From Rosistilla oblonga (GTDB lineage: Bacteria > Planctomycetota > Planctomycetia > Pirellulales > Pirellulaceae), in assembly GCF_007751715.1 (NCBI RefSeq), contig NZ_CP036292.1, positions 7,186,513 to 7,250,512 on the forward strand: a stretch of DNA of 64,000 bases, written 5' to 3'. The notes beneath the pieces were generated by a model. It worked only from the letters and a program-made list of their open reading frames with translations. It was not told the origin of the DNA and did no database searches. The position numbers and the translations under genes are program-made. Position 1 is the first letter of the stretch. Each line of letters starts with the position of its first letter. Shown one piece after another: positions 9,783 to 19,259 of the stretch.

Positions 9783-11618
9783 TTGGTTTGGGAAAGTTGG
9801 TTTACGATCGCCATCGTTTGCGTCTTGCTGTACGCGTTGGCTCGCCGCTGGGCATCGACCGATCTGTTGGTCCTGGCCAGCCTAGCCGCCTTGGTCACAG
9901 TCGGCGAACTGTCGACAGCGTTTGCCTTGGACAGCCGGTCGTTGAACCCGGAGGCAACCTTCTATCTGCCGACCGTCGCTCAAGCGATCGACGGATTTGG
10001 CAGCCGCAGCGTGGTCACGATCGCGCTGTTGTTCGCCGCGGTCGTTGGGCTGGAATTGACTGGCGGCACCGAACTGGCAACCAGTTGGTTGTTGCGGCGA
10101 CCTAAATCGGCCGTCGATGCCCAGCTGCGCCTCGTCGCTCCCGTGGCGGCGCTTAGCGCGTTCCTGAACAACACTCCGATCGTCGCTGCGATGTTGCCGG
10201 TCGTGACCGATCTGGCAAAGAAGATGCAGGTCAGCCCCAGCAAGTTTTTTCTGCCGCTCAGCTACGCCGCGATCCTTGGCGGGATGTGCACCTTGATGGG
10301 AACCAGTACCAACATCATGGTCTACGACATGATCCAACAGAGTCCCGGTGGGCGGCCGCTGCACTTTTTCGAACCCGCTTGGGTTGGATTGCCAGCGACC
10401 TTGATCGGGATCCTGTACATGACCGTTGGCAGTCGCTGGTTGATGCGCGATCGCAAGCCCGCGGTCAGCACCAGCGACGATCCACGGCAGTACACCGTGG
10501 AGATGGAAGTGGTTCCCAGCGGCCCCTTGGCCGGACAATCGATCGAAGATGCGGGGCTGCGGCATCTACCAGGCCTCTACCTCGCCGAGATCGAACGGGG
10601 CGGCGAGGTCTTTCAAGCGGTTAGGCCGACACAGAAGCTGCAGTCGGGCGATATCTTGATCTTCGTCGGGATGCTCGAATCGGTCGTCGATCTGCAAAAG
10701 ATTCGAGGGCTGGAGATCGCGTCGGAACAGGCGCGGAAAGTCGCCGCGCCGGCCTGGAACCGATCGCTGGTCGAAGCGGTGGTTTCGCCGCGGTGCCCGT
10801 TGGTCAGCAAATCGATTCGCGAGGGAGGCTTCCGCACGCATTACGGAGCCGCCGTGATCGCCGTCGCTCGAGGCGACCGCCGCGTGCCGGGCAAGCTGGG
10901 CGATGTCGTGCTGCAGCCCGGCGACGTGCTTCTGTTGGACGCGCCCGCTTCGTTCACTCAATCACGCCGCGATACCCGTGATTTCTTCCTAGTCAGCGCC
11001 GTTGAAAACGCTTCGGTCCGACGTCCCGAACGGGCCTGGATCGCTTTGGGAGTGATCACGTTGATGGTCTTGGCGGCTGCGAGCGGATTCCTGGACCTGA
11101 CCACTGCGGCGCTCTGCGCGGTGATCGCCATGATCTGCTCGCGTTGCTGCACGTCGACCGAAGCCCGACGCGGGATCGATTGGTCGGTGCTTGTCGTGAT
11201 CGGCGCCGCCTTGGGAATTGGCAAGGCGATGGAGACGACCGGCGCAGCAGCTGGAATCGCCGACACGATCTTGTTGCTCGCCGGCAACAACCCGATGTTT
11301 GTCCTGGCGGCGGTCTATCTGTCGACGATGATCTGCACCGAATTGATCACCAACAACGCGGCAGCGGCGCTGATGTTTCCGATGGCCTGGAGCGCAGCGT
11401 CGAGCATGCCTGGCGTCGATCCATTGCCCTTTGCGATCGCGGTGATGATCGCCGCGTCGGCCGGCTTTGCCACGCCCTTTGGATATCAAACCAATCTGAT
11501 GGTCTACGGCCCCGGCGGCTATCGCTTCACCGATTACCTGCGGTTTGGCGGTCCGTTGGACTTGATCGTGTTCGCCGTGGCGATGGTCATGATCCCCTGG
11601 GTCTGGCCACTGCAGTGA
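9783..11618 (+). CDS. SLC13/DASS-type permease with two TrkA-C-like domains
   Basis: A 611-residue transporter of the divalent anion:Na+ symporter type. An N-terminal membrane half (about residues 1-220, with LSAFLNNTPIVAAMLPVV and CTLMGTSTNIMVYDMI re-entrant motifs) is followed by two soluble RCK_C-like segments. One carries the motif GPLAGQSIEDAGLRH...GDILIFVG and the other VSKSIREGGFRTHYGAAVIAV...GDVLLLDAP. A second membrane half ends with CTELITNNAAAALMFPMAW and GFATPFGYQTNLMVYGPGGY. Substrate candidates are sulfate, dicarboxylates or similar anions; sequence alone does not decide. The start is TTG at 9783, chosen because AAAGGAG at 9766-9772 sits 10 bases upstream and the frame has no better start. 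Confidence 0.9.
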   Translation: MVWESWFTIAIVCVLLYALARRWASTDLLVLASLAALVTVGELSTAFALDSRSLNPEATFYLPTVAQAIDGFGSRSVVTIALLFAAVVGLELTGGTELATSWLLRRPKSAVDAQLRLVAPVAALSAFLNNTPIVAAMLPVVTDLAKKMQVSPSKFFLPLSYAAILGGMCTLMGTSTNIMVYDMIQQSPGGRPLHFFEPAWVGLPATLIGILYMTVGSRWLMRDRKPAVSTSDDPRQYTVEMEVVPSGPLAGQSIEDAGLRHLPGLYLAEIERGGEVFQAVRPTQKLQSGDILIFVGMLESVVDLQKIRGLEIASEQARKVAAPAWNRSLVEAVVSPRCPLVSKSIREGGFRTHYGAAVIAVARGDRRVPGKLGDVVLQPGDVLLLDAPASFTQSRRDTRDFFLVSAVENASVRRPERAWIALGVITLMVLAAASGFLDLTTAALCAVIAMICSRCCTSTEARRGIDWSVLVVIGAALGIGKAMETTGAAAGIADTILLLAGNNPMFVLAAVYLSTMICTELITNNAAAALMFPMAWSAASSMPGVDPLPFAIAVMIAASAGFATPFGYQTNLMVYGPGGYRFTDYLRFGGPLDLIVFAVAMVMIPWVWPLQ

Positions 11619-11643
11619 GATCATTAATATTGGTACGCAGGCC

Positions 11644-11720
11644 GACAGTCGACGATTCGCGGACTTCGATCTACGGTTAAACTTCAGCTGAGTTCGCCAC
11701 GTTTCATTGCGTCGACTGTC
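11644..11720. repeat. 11-bp inverted repeat, possible operator
   Basis: GACAGTCGACG at 11644-11654 is the exact reverse complement of CGTCGACTGTC at 11710-11720. The right arm lies inside the first 71-bp tandem unit, and the second unit carries a one-base variant (11781-11791). The spacing of 55 bases is long for a terminator and more like paired protein sites. Confidence 0.4.
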
Positions 11721-11846
11721 AGCGACTTGCGGGCAGCTGGCGAAGATTTGATTGTTCGCTGAGTTCGCCACGTTTCATTACGTCAACTGTCAGCGACTTG
11801 CCGGCAGCAGCCGAAGATTTGATTGTTCGCTGAGTTCGCCACATTT
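11687..11846. repeat. 71-bp tandem repeat, about 2.2 copies, upstream of GspF-like gene
   Basis: Copies start at 11687 and 11758 and a partial third at 11829, an exact 71-base period. The two full copies differ at about five positions. The array fills most of the 255-bp spacer between the SLC13 permease and the GspF-like gene and ends 27 bases before that gene's GTG. Each unit includes GCTGAGTTCGCCAC and GAAGATTTGATTGTTC. It may be a multi-site regulatory region or a local duplication. Confidence 0.9.
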
Positions 11847-11873
11847 AAACCAATCCAACGGAGTCGATAGCGG

Positions 11874-12884
11874 GTGTTTTCGAAAGGGATGAGCCAAACG
11901 GTCTCTGCGAGGTTCTGTCGCCGAATGGCTACGGGGTTTCACGCTGGCGTCGACCTGCTGAAGCTGTGTCAGCGGGAAGCGCAGCACGGATCGCCAAAGC
12001 ACAAAGCGGCGATGGAAGCTGTCGCCGCCCAGCTCCGCGACGGCACGCCGATGGCTCGCGCGATGATCGACGTCGCCGAGGGAAAATATTTCCCGCCGCT
12101 GATGATCCAAATGGTTCACATCGGCGAGACGACGGGGCGGCTGGAACGCACACTCAAGGAATTGGCCGATCACTACGACCATCGGATCGCGATGCAGCGG
12201 ATGTTTCTGATGGGGATCGCTTGGCCGATGCTGCAATTGATCGGCGGGATCGCCGTGATCGGGTTGGCGATCCTGATCACGCAGATGCTCGGATCGGAAT
12301 TCAATGCCGTCGGTCTCAACATGACGCAGTACCTGACTCTTGTCTTCCTGTTCTTCGGTTCGATCACCGCGGCGGTGCTGGCACTCAAGTTCAACGCGTT
12401 TGGATGCCATCGATTGTTCGCCCTCGTCTATCGGATTCCCAAGGCGGGTGAAGCGTTGCAGACGATCGCGTTGTCGCGGATCTGTTGGACGCTGTCGCTA
12501 GCATTGGATTCGGGGATGGATGCGATGCGGAGCGTGAAGATGGCGCTGCAGAGCACGCAGAACGATCACTTCGCCTCGCGAGCCGATACCGCGATCGCGA
12601 CGATCAAATCGGGCGGAACCCTCACCGAATCGTTTGCCTCCACCGGCATCTTTCCCGAAGAATTCCTGCACTTTGTCGAAGTCGCCGAACTCTCGGGAAC
12701 CGACGCCGAATCGCTCGGAAACCTCGCCGATGTCTACGATCAACGCGCCAAAACGGCCACGCGAGTCCTGGTTGGTGTGATGACCGGAGTGATTTGGGCT
12801 GCCGTTACCATCATGTTGGTCGCTATTATTTTGAAGATGGCCATGAGTGTGTTTGGGGTCTACGACGAAGCGTTAAAGATGTAG
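11874..12884 (+). CDS. Type II secretion system F-domain protein (GspF/PilC-like), orphan
   Basis: A 336-residue inner-membrane protein with two copies of the T2SSF helical domain. The first (about residues 12-130) includes FHAGVDLLKLCQREAQHG and MIQMVHIGETTGRLERTLKELADHYDHR. The second (about 190-330) includes ISWTLSLALDSGMD-like helices, EEFLHFVEVAELSGTDAESL and a final transmembrane helix. There are two or three membrane helices after each. GspF normally organises a pilus or secretion platform around an E-type ATPase. No ATPase, pilin or secretin gene is in this window. The start is GTG 11874; the ATG at 11889 is possible. A secreted protein of unknown function follows after 15 bp. Confidence 0.85.
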   Translation: MFSKGMSQTVSARFCRRMATGFHAGVDLLKLCQREAQHGSPKHKAAMEAVAAQLRDGTPMARAMIDVAEGKYFPPLMIQMVHIGETTGRLERTLKELADHYDHRIAMQRMFLMGIAWPMLQLIGGIAVIGLAILITQMLGSEFNAVGLNMTQYLTLVFLFFGSITAAVLALKFNAFGCHRLFALVYRIPKAGEALQTIALSRICWTLSLALDSGMDAMRSVKMALQSTQNDHFASRADTAIATIKSGGTLTESFASTGIFPEEFLHFVEVAELSGTDAESLGNLADVYDQRAKTATRVLVGVMTGVIWAAVTIMLVAIILKMAMSVFGVYDEALKM

Positions 12885-12899
12885 CCAAGGAGTTGGGAA

Positions 12900-13439
12900 A
12901 TGATGTCGCACAACAAAGTTATCGGTTCGACGCAGTGGATGCTCGTGACGTTGGTCGCCGTCGGCATGTTATCGTCGCTCGTCATTCTGAGAGCCTATGG
13001 ACAGGAACCGACATCGCCCGACGCGGATCAAAAGATCCAGGATTCGATCCGCAGCGCGCTGCAAGGCGAATCGTCGACCGCGCCGGCGGAAGAGCCGCTG
13101 TTGGGCGACGTGCTGGATTTAATTCGTCGCCAGGGAAGCATCCTCGACGGATCGACTCTGGATACCGAAGACGATCCCAAACCGGAGCAGGCGAAATCGA
13201 CCGCGGTCTCCGACGCGCACTATCGCGTCGCCGAGATGCTGTTGAAGACTTCGCGGATGCTCGCCGCGCTGCCGAGCCAAAGCGACCTCGAGCGTCAGCA
13301 GTTGGTGCGCCAGATGCGACGGCAAGCAGCCAAGTGCCTGCAGAGCGGAGAACCAACACCGCCGGGCGACGTTTTCTTCCAGCCGGCGGGCGATCAAGTC
13401 GCGCCGCTGCAATTTGGCGACGATACAAACGAAGAGTGA
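12900..13439 (+). CDS. Secreted or membrane-anchored protein of unknown function
   Basis: A 179-residue protein with an N-terminal hydrophobic segment (about residues 13-33, WMLVTLVAVGMLSSLVIL) ending near AYGQE, consistent with a signal peptide or anchor. The rest is hydrophilic and predicted helical. I recognise no domain. It starts 15 bp after the GspF-like stop with AAGGAG just upstream, so it is very probably co-transcribed and may be its periplasmic partner. Confidence 0.75.
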   Translation: MMSHNKVIGSTQWMLVTLVAVGMLSSLVILRAYGQEPTSPDADQKIQDSIRSALQGESSTAPAEEPLLGDVLDLIRRQGSILDGSTLDTEDDPKPEQAKSTAVSDAHYRVAEMLLKTSRMLAALPSQSDLERQQLVRQMRRQAAKCLQSGEPTPPGDVFFQPAGDQVAPLQFGDDTNEE

Positions 13440-13454
13440 ATAGAATCGCGAAAC

Positions 13455-13471
13455 GGCAATCGACAATTGCC
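13455..13471. terminator. Short hairpin between convergent genes
   Basis: GGCAAT (13455-13460) pairs with ATTGCC (13466-13471) around a 5-base loop, in the 49-bp gap between two convergent genes. The stem is short and has no T-run, so its termination role is weakly supported. Confidence 0.3.
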
Positions 13472-13488
13472 AGCGATAGTATCGGCGA

Positions 13489-14754
13489 TCAGCCTTCGCC
13501 AGTCTCTTTCCGCAACAGCACGCGCAATCCGTCCAAGACGCGAGAGAAGCGATTGCGGGCCCGTTCGACCAGTTGATTTTGCGCTGCGTCGCGAGCTCGT
13601 TTCGCCGCCAAATCCTTGGGCGACATTTTCACGCGCCCCGATTGAATCGCAGCATCCTCTTGGCGCAGCTGTGCCGTTCGCGAAGCGGCTGCGGCAGTGA
13701 ACTTGCCGTAGATACCTTCCATCGTCTGCAGTGCGTCTTGAAAGTTACCCATGCGGAAATCGCGATCGCGGACATGCGCGATCAAGTCGGCTCCCGGACA
13801 GATCCCCGACCGATTCGCTGCGTCGGCAAGTTGCGAGAACGCTCCCTTGTCGAGGATCTTCGCCGTCTCCGCCGATTCCTGTAACGCATTGCCACCGATC
13901 ACGACGTCGTCATCGTCTTCGATTGGCGGCGCAGCGGCGGTCGTTTGTGGTGCAGGGGTTGGTGCCGGCGCGGATGTCGAAGTTTGGGTACGCTGGCTGC
14001 TGCCGCTGTTCTGCGGAAGCGGTTTCAGGCGGACGACACGGTCGCGTTGGCCCAGCTTTAAAAACGTCGGCAGGTCGATCGTTCGCAACCGCTCGCCGGT
14101 GATCGCCGACTTCAACCGCACGCGCTCCGGATTATCCGACTTGCGGACGAGCGCGAGATAGGTCTGTCCGCCGCCATCGATGAAATAGAGCTCACCGGCT
14201 CGCACGTCTTTGGCGTCGCTCACGGGGCGAACTTTAAAGCAGCGATCGATCAGATCGCGTTGATTGGTCGCCGCCGGTGCCGCGACAAACTCACGAATGA
14301 ACTGCTCCAACGACGGCGACTGCTCTTCGCCGCTGTGCGTCAATTCTTCGCTCGCCTCGCCATCGATCGTATCCTCGTGCGATTGATCGACCACCGCGGC
14401 TTGCTGCGACTGCTCGCGAGCCTTCCGCGCCTCGGCGCGTTGGATCAACGTCGGCAGCGCCGCCTGCATCTCATCCAACTTCTCCATCACCTCGCGGTAA
14501 CGGGTTTGTTTTTTCTGCAACCGCCGCTCTTTCGCTTCCTGCTCGCTCGATTTCCGCCCCCCGGACTCTTCGATCTTCGTCCGCATAACACGAATTTTGC
14601 TGCTCTCGTAACGTTGTTGGATCCCTTGCAACTTTTCGAGCGTTTGTTGGTAGTCCTTGAGCGCGAACAGCCCCTGTGCATCCATCACGGAGGTCGCGTC
14701 GGAATTACCTCGCATCAAACCATACAAGTCCTTGAAGTCTTGCTCGTCCACCAA
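13489..14754 (-). CDS. Coiled-coil protein of unknown function
   Basis: About 421 residues. The N-terminal third is strongly helical and charged (KDYQQTLEKLQGIQQRYESSK through EVMEKLDEMQ, likely coiled coil). A middle acidic linker is followed by a folded segment around RPVSDAKDVRAGELYFIDGG. A Pro/Ala/Thr-rich linker leads to a C-terminal helical part (RTAQLRQEDAAIQSGRVKMSPKDLAAKRARDAAQ). There is no signal peptide or membrane helix. The open frame begins at TTG 14799. I prefer TTG 14754 because AGGA lies 6 bases upstream. It is convergent with the secreted-protein gene before it and divergent from the TPR operon. Confidence 0.65.
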   Translation of the reverse strand: MVDEQDFKDLYGLMRGNSDATSVMDAQGLFALKDYQQTLEKLQGIQQRYESSKIRVMRTKIEESGGRKSSEQEAKERRLQKKQTRYREVMEKLDEMQAALPTLIQRAEARKAREQSQQAAVVDQSHEDTIDGEASEELTHSGEEQSPSLEQFIREFVAAPAATNQRDLIDRCFKVRPVSDAKDVRAGELYFIDGGGQTYLALVRKSDNPERVRLKSAITGERLRTIDLPTFLKLGQRDRVVRLKPLPQNSGSSQRTQTSTSAPAPTPAPQTTAAAPPIEDDDDVVIGGNALQESAETAKILDKGAFSQLADAANRSGICPGADLIAHVRDRDFRMGNFQDALQTMEGIYGKFTAAAASRTAQLRQEDAAIQSGRVKMSPKDLAAKRARDAAQNQLVERARNRFSRVLDGLRVLLRKETGEG

Positions 14755-14997
14755 TTCAATCCTATTACAATTTGGGAAGGGAGCGGCCTTGGGGCGCAAG
14801 TATACTGGGTCGACAGCGGAATGTTTCCACGTCGTCGATCTCGTTCCATAGAATTATGTCCGAAGATCAAGGGCAAGTCGAAGCATTGGCAGGTTCAGCC
14901 GTTGTGCAGATGCTTGCTTCGACGCACCGTTTCAGCTTAACTTGCACTAGTTCCCAGCTATTCGCAATCCAACCGGCAGCACGGCTAATCCAAGAAA
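14755..14997. promoter_or_regulatory. Divergent promoter region for the coiled-coil gene and the TPR operon
   Basis: A 243-base spacer with genes leaving in both directions. No convincing -35/-10 pair can be fixed by eye. It contains several AT-rich stretches (around 14880-14990). There is no coding frame of note. Confidence 0.4.
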
Positions 14998-17900
14998 ATG
15001 CAACGATTTTGTTTACAGATCATCGCCTGCTGGTTGATTGGCATGGTGATTCCCGCGGCGGCCGACGAACCCGCCCGCGCCTTCCTCGATGGGCTCCGAG
15101 CGCGCGGCTACCACGACATCGCGCTGGAATATCTGCAGTCGCTAAAATCGAATCCGGCGGCTCCTGCAGACCTGAAGGAGGCGATCGAATTCGAACGCGG
15201 CGTGACGTTGATCGAAGCCTCTCGGTCGCAAAACGATCCCAAACTGCGGACCCAATTCCTCAGCGATGCCGAAGCGGCGCTAAAGGCGTTTGCGGAAGCG
15301 AATCCCAGCAGCCCGCAAGTCAACGCGGCCCGCAGCCAGTTGGCCGGCTTGATCGCCGAACGGGCGCGGATGACTGTCCAGAAAGCCAACGACGGCGGCG
15401 GCCCCAAGCTGCTTCAACAGGCGACCAAACAGTACAACGAAGCGGCTGCGGTGTTGACCGAATTAAATAAATCGGTGACTGCCCAGCTGGACAAAATCCC
15501 CAAGGTTCTCGATGCCAAGGATCGCAAACAGGCGGAGTTGATCCAACAGCGAACGCAGCTGCGAGCCGATAACTTGCAAACGCAACTGCTGGCCGCCGCG
15601 ATCCGCGAAGAATTGGCCGACACCGTTGCCGCCGGTTCGCCCGAACAGAAGAAGTATCTCAGCGAAGCGGCCTCGTTGTACGACGGGATCTACAAAGAGT
15701 ACCGCACGCGGCTGGCCGGTTTGTACGCGCGGATGTACCAAGGCCGCTGCAATCAGCGGCTGGGACAGCTTCGCGATGCCCTCGGTTATTACGGCGAACT
15801 ATTGGACCAACCCGATGAACCCGAAGCGTTCCGCGTGCTGAAGACCAAGACGCTGCGATTGGCGATGGAATGCTGGCTCGATAATTCGCAGCGGAAATAC
15901 CGCGAGGCGATCAAGCAGGGCTCGCGTTGGAACAGCCTGGCGCGGCCGCACGAAGACCGCGAACCCGATTGGCTGGCGATCCGATTGAGTCTCGCCCAAG
16001 CCTATAAAATGCAAGCCGACGACGCGGGTGAAAACGACAGCCGGCTGGTCAGTCGGTCGATCGCCGAAGCTCGCGAGCTGGCCGAATCGGTTGCCAAGGT
16101 ACGCTCCGAATTCCAGGACGAAGCGCGCCGACTGGCTGCTCGATTGGGCGGCCCCGAGGACGCGCAAGTCGAATTCGTCCCGGAAAACTTCGAGGATGCA
16201 AAGATCGCCGGGCAAGAGGCGCTGCAAGCGATCGCCAGCAGCGATGCGGCAGTCCAACAAGCGACCCGCGAATTGGCGGCGGCCAAAGATGACGCCGCAA
16301 AGAAGTCGCTGCAAGAGAAGTTGAAGGCTAGCCAAGCCGCCGCGCAAGCAGCTCGCGACAAAGCGATGCGTCTGTTCCGGCGAGCCCTGGCGTTGGCCGA
16401 TCGCGATACGCCGCAATCGGAAGTCAACTTCGTCCGCTACTTCATGTGCTATCTGTATTACCTGGAACAAAAGCCATTCGAAGCTGCCTTGATGGGAGAA
16501 TTTGTCGCCCGCCGGCATCCCACTTCCGCCGGCGCAGTCCCCTCGGCCAAGATCGCTCTGGCCAGCTATGTCAACTTGTACGATCTAGCGGATGCCGAAG
16601 ATGCCGACTTCGAAGCCGATCGGATCACCAACCTGGCAATGTATATCGCCGACACCTGGCCCAAGCGTCCCGAAGCCGCCGAAGCGCTGACGACGGTGAT
16701 TCCGTTTGTGATCAACGATGGCGACCTGCCGCTTGCGAAACAGCTGACGCAGCGGATCCCCGCCGGATCGGCGGGACGTCTGCAGGCCGAACGGCAAACC
16801 GGGCAAGCGATGTGGGGCCGATACATCACCCACTCACAACAAGTCCGCACATGGGAACAGGAAGGAGCTCCCGAGGGAACCGATCTGGCCAAAGAGCGAA
16901 CTCAGTTGGAAGAGTTGCAAAAGGGGACGATCGAGTTGTTGTCGGCGGCGTTTGCCAGTCTCGACAAGCAGGGAACTGCTGACACAACAACGGTCACCGC
17001 GATGCTGTCGCTCGCCCAAGCCTACGTCGAAACGTTGCAGGGTGAAAAGGCTGTCGAGGTTCTCGAGAATTCAAAGTTTGGCCCGCTGGCGTTGGTCGAT
17101 AAGAAAGACGCCGCAGTCGCCAATCCCGTCTTGGCCGAAGAGACCTACCGGACCGCGCTTCGCGCCTACATCGGATCGTTGGGCAGCGGTGGCGATGCGA
17201 TGATGGAAAAAGCCAAAGGCGTGATGGCTTCGATGCAAGAAGCGGTCGCCGACGATGAAGCTGGCAAACAGCGGATGTTGAGCGTCTACATCAGCTTGGC
17301 TCAAGACATCGAACGCCAGATGAAAGCTGCCCAATCGCCGGAGGATAAGCGGGCGTTGTCGGTCGTTTTTGAAGCCTTCCTGGAACAGCTGAGCAGCGGA
17401 TCGAACGATCTGAACGTCTTGAACTGGGTCGCGGAGACCTTCTCCAGCCTAGGCGCTGGATTCACGACCGACGGCGAGATCGGTCCCGATGCGAAGAAGT
17501 ACTACGACCAATCGCTCGCCGCGTTTGAGAACATGTTGCAGCGTCCCGAACTTCCCGAGGGGACCGCGACGCAGATCAAGTTGCGGATGGCTCAGGTGCA
17601 AGCCACCACCGGCGACTTCGATGCGGCGCTAGCGATCTTCGAAGAGGTGCTGGCAAAAAATGCGATGATGTTGAACGTGCAGGTCGAAGCGGCCAAGCTG
17701 CTGCAAGACTGGGGCAAGCAGGATGCTGACAAATATCTCGACGCGATGAATGGTCCCGGCAGCGCCGCCGCATCGGTCTGGGGATGGGCGAAGATCGCCA
17801 AGACGACGATCACCTACCCACAATTTCGCAACACGTTCTACGAAGCCCGTTACGAATACGCCCGCAGCGCGCTGGCATTGGCTGCGTCGCAACAGGGGAC

Positions 17901-18102
17901 CGAAAAGGACAAGCTGTTGGCGAAGGCCGAGCGCAGCCTATCTCAAACTCAGAAATTGTATCCCACTTTGGGTGGCGATCAGTGGCCAGCCAAATACGAC
18001 GAAACATTGAAGGAAGTGCAGACCGCGATGGGCAAGCCAGCCGTCGGACTTCCCAAGATCGAACAACCAGCAAACGAAGCCGACAGCGGAGAAGGTAAAT
18101 GA
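14998..18102 (+). CDS. Large secreted TPR-type protein
   Basis: A 1034-residue protein with an N-terminal signal sequence (residues 1-22, CLQIIACWLIGMVIPAAADE). The remainder is almost wholly helical with tetratricopeptide-like character, for example YARMYQGRCNQRLGQLRDAL and MAQVQATTGDFDAALAIFEE near the C-terminus. A coiled-coil stretch lies at about residues 410-460 (AQAARDKAMRLFRRALALAD). It is probably periplasmic or envelope-associated and scaffolds protein contacts. Its exact role is unknown. Its stop overlaps the next start by 4 bases (ATGA at 18099), tying it to the second TPR protein. Confidence 0.85.
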   Translation: MQRFCLQIIACWLIGMVIPAAADEPARAFLDGLRARGYHDIALEYLQSLKSNPAAPADLKEAIEFERGVTLIEASRSQNDPKLRTQFLSDAEAALKAFAEANPSSPQVNAARSQLAGLIAERARMTVQKANDGGGPKLLQQATKQYNEAAAVLTELNKSVTAQLDKIPKVLDAKDRKQAELIQQRTQLRADNLQTQLLAAAIREELADTVAAGSPEQKKYLSEAASLYDGIYKEYRTRLAGLYARMYQGRCNQRLGQLRDALGYYGELLDQPDEPEAFRVLKTKTLRLAMECWLDNSQRKYREAIKQGSRWNSLARPHEDREPDWLAIRLSLAQAYKMQADDAGENDSRLVSRSIAEARELAESVAKVRSEFQDEARRLAARLGGPEDAQVEFVPENFEDAKIAGQEALQAIASSDAAVQQATRELAAAKDDAAKKSLQEKLKASQAAAQAARDKAMRLFRRALALADRDTPQSEVNFVRYFMCYLYYLEQKPFEAALMGEFVARRHPTSAGAVPSAKIALASYVNLYDLADAEDADFEADRITNLAMYIADTWPKRPEAAEALTTVIPFVINDGDLPLAKQLTQRIPAGSAGRLQAERQTGQAMWGRYITHSQQVRTWEQEGAPEGTDLAKERTQLEELQKGTIELLSAAFASLDKQGTADTTTVTAMLSLAQAYVETLQGEKAVEVLENSKFGPLALVDKKDAAVANPVLAEETYRTALRAYIGSLGSGGDAMMEKAKGVMASMQEAVADDEAGKQRMLSVYISLAQDIERQMKAAQSPEDKRALSVVFEAFLEQLSSGSNDLNVLNWVAETFSSLGAGFTTDGEIGPDAKKYYDQSLAAFENMLQRPELPEGTATQIKLRMAQVQATTGDFDAALAIFEEVLAKNAMMLNVQVEAAKLLQDWGKQDADKYLDAMNGPGSAAASVWGWAKIAKTTITYPQFRNTFYEARYEYARSALALAASQQGTEKDKLLAKAERSLSQTQKLYPTLGGDQWPAKYDETLKEVQTAMGKPAVGLPKIEQPANEADSGEGK

Positions 18103-19259
18103 GTTTTGACAACCTCGATTTAAATGGGACTAGCTTGATGGCTCGACTGCACGGTTCTCCGTTGCCGACCGCTGAAGAGATGGGTTCGCCACAACAACGC
18201 CGATCCACAGGTCGGTCGATCGGTCTCTGCGCCCCGATCAAGTGTCTTGCCTTTGCGATGTTAATGGGGCTGCCAGGGATCGCAACGGCGCAATTCGATC
18301 AAGTCTATCCGCTGCGTGGCGCGCCGATGAATGGCGAGTTTGTTGGTTCGACGCCAACCGAGGTCACGATCAAGGTGCAGGGGACCGACCGCGAGATCGC
18401 GGTTAACGAGATCCGTCGACTCGGTTTCAAAGAGGACCCGGCGGAACTGAAGCAAGCTCGATCGCGAGTCGCCTCGGGCGATTATCAAGCGGCGATGGAC
18501 GAGCTGAAGAAAATCAATCCGGCCAGCGTCACGCGACCGATCATTCTGCTGGACCTGCAATTCTACTTGGCTTTGTGCGAAGGCAAACTGGCTCTTTCCA
18601 GCGGCGGCGACAAGGGAAGTGCCGCGTCGGCGATGTTGGCATTTGTCCGCAAGGCTTCCAAGAGTCACCACTTCTTTGCCGCGGCGGAAATGCTCGGCGA
18701 TCTCGCTGTCGCGTTGGGCAAATACCCCGAAGCGATCAAATATTACGGCGCGATCTCCGCTCAAGCTCCTTGGCCCGAATACAAGATGCACGCGGTGATG
18801 CTCGAAGCCCGCGCCTTGATGGCTCAAAAGGACTTCGCCAATGCGGAGAAGAAGTTTGCATCGCTAGCCAACGCAACCGCATCGACCGCGGAAACCAAGC
18901 GTCAACAATTGTTGGCCCAAGTCGGCGTGGCGCGATGCCAAGCGGAGACGCAGTCGCCCGAAGCCGCAATCGCCGCGATCCAGAAATTGGTTGCCGACAA
19001 CGATGAATCGGATGCCGAACTGTTCGGCCGAGCCTACAACGCGCTGGGTGCTTGTTATTTGAAAGCCAACAAGCCCAAGGAAGCTCTGATGGCCTACCTG
19101 CACGTCGACGTCTTGTTTTACGCTCAACCCGAGATCCACGCCGAAGCGCTGTATCAATTGAGCAAGCTGTGGGAGCAAGTCAAGAAGACCGACCGCGCCA
19201 ACGCGGCTCGCAACCTGCTGAACGACCGCTACGCCGGCAGCCGCTGGGCTAGCATGTAA
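18099..19259 (+). CDS. Secreted TPR protein with N-terminal beta segment
   Basis: 386 residues. An unusually long N-terminal region precedes the hydrophobic signal segment (about residues 48-65, CLAFAMLMGLPGIATAQ). That leaves open a later start, perhaps the ATG at 18138 or 18258. After the signal comes a short beta-type domain (GEFVGSTPTEVTIKVQGTDR) and then TPR-like helices (GDYQAAMDELKKIN, GKYPEAIKYYGAI, AYNALGACYLKANKPKEALM). Such pairs of TPR proteins often sit next to ExbB/ExbD genes in planctomycetes (family recollection), but none are here. The stop overlaps the next ATG by 1 base (TAATG). Confidence 0.83.
   Translation: MSFDNLDLNGTSLMARLHGSPLPTAEEMGSPQQRRSTGRSIGLCAPIKCLAFAMLMGLPGIATAQFDQVYPLRGAPMNGEFVGSTPTEVTIKVQGTDREIAVNEIRRLGFKEDPAELKQARSRVASGDYQAAMDELKKINPASVTRPIILLDLQFYLALCEGKLALSSGGDKGSAASAMLAFVRKASKSHHFFAAAEMLGDLAVALGKYPEAIKYYGAISAQAPWPEYKMHAVMLEARALMAQKDFANAEKKFASLANATASTAETKRQQLLAQVGVARCQAETQSPEAAIAAIQKLVADNDESDAELFGRAYNALGACYLKANKPKEALMAYLHVDVLFYAQPEIHAEALYQLSKLWEQVKKTDRANAARNLLNDRYAGSRWASM

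Noticed and set aside
12485..13576. 363-residue + strand frame
   Set aside because: It runs across two real genes in another frame (GspF-like and its partner) with Arg/Asp-rich shadow composition.
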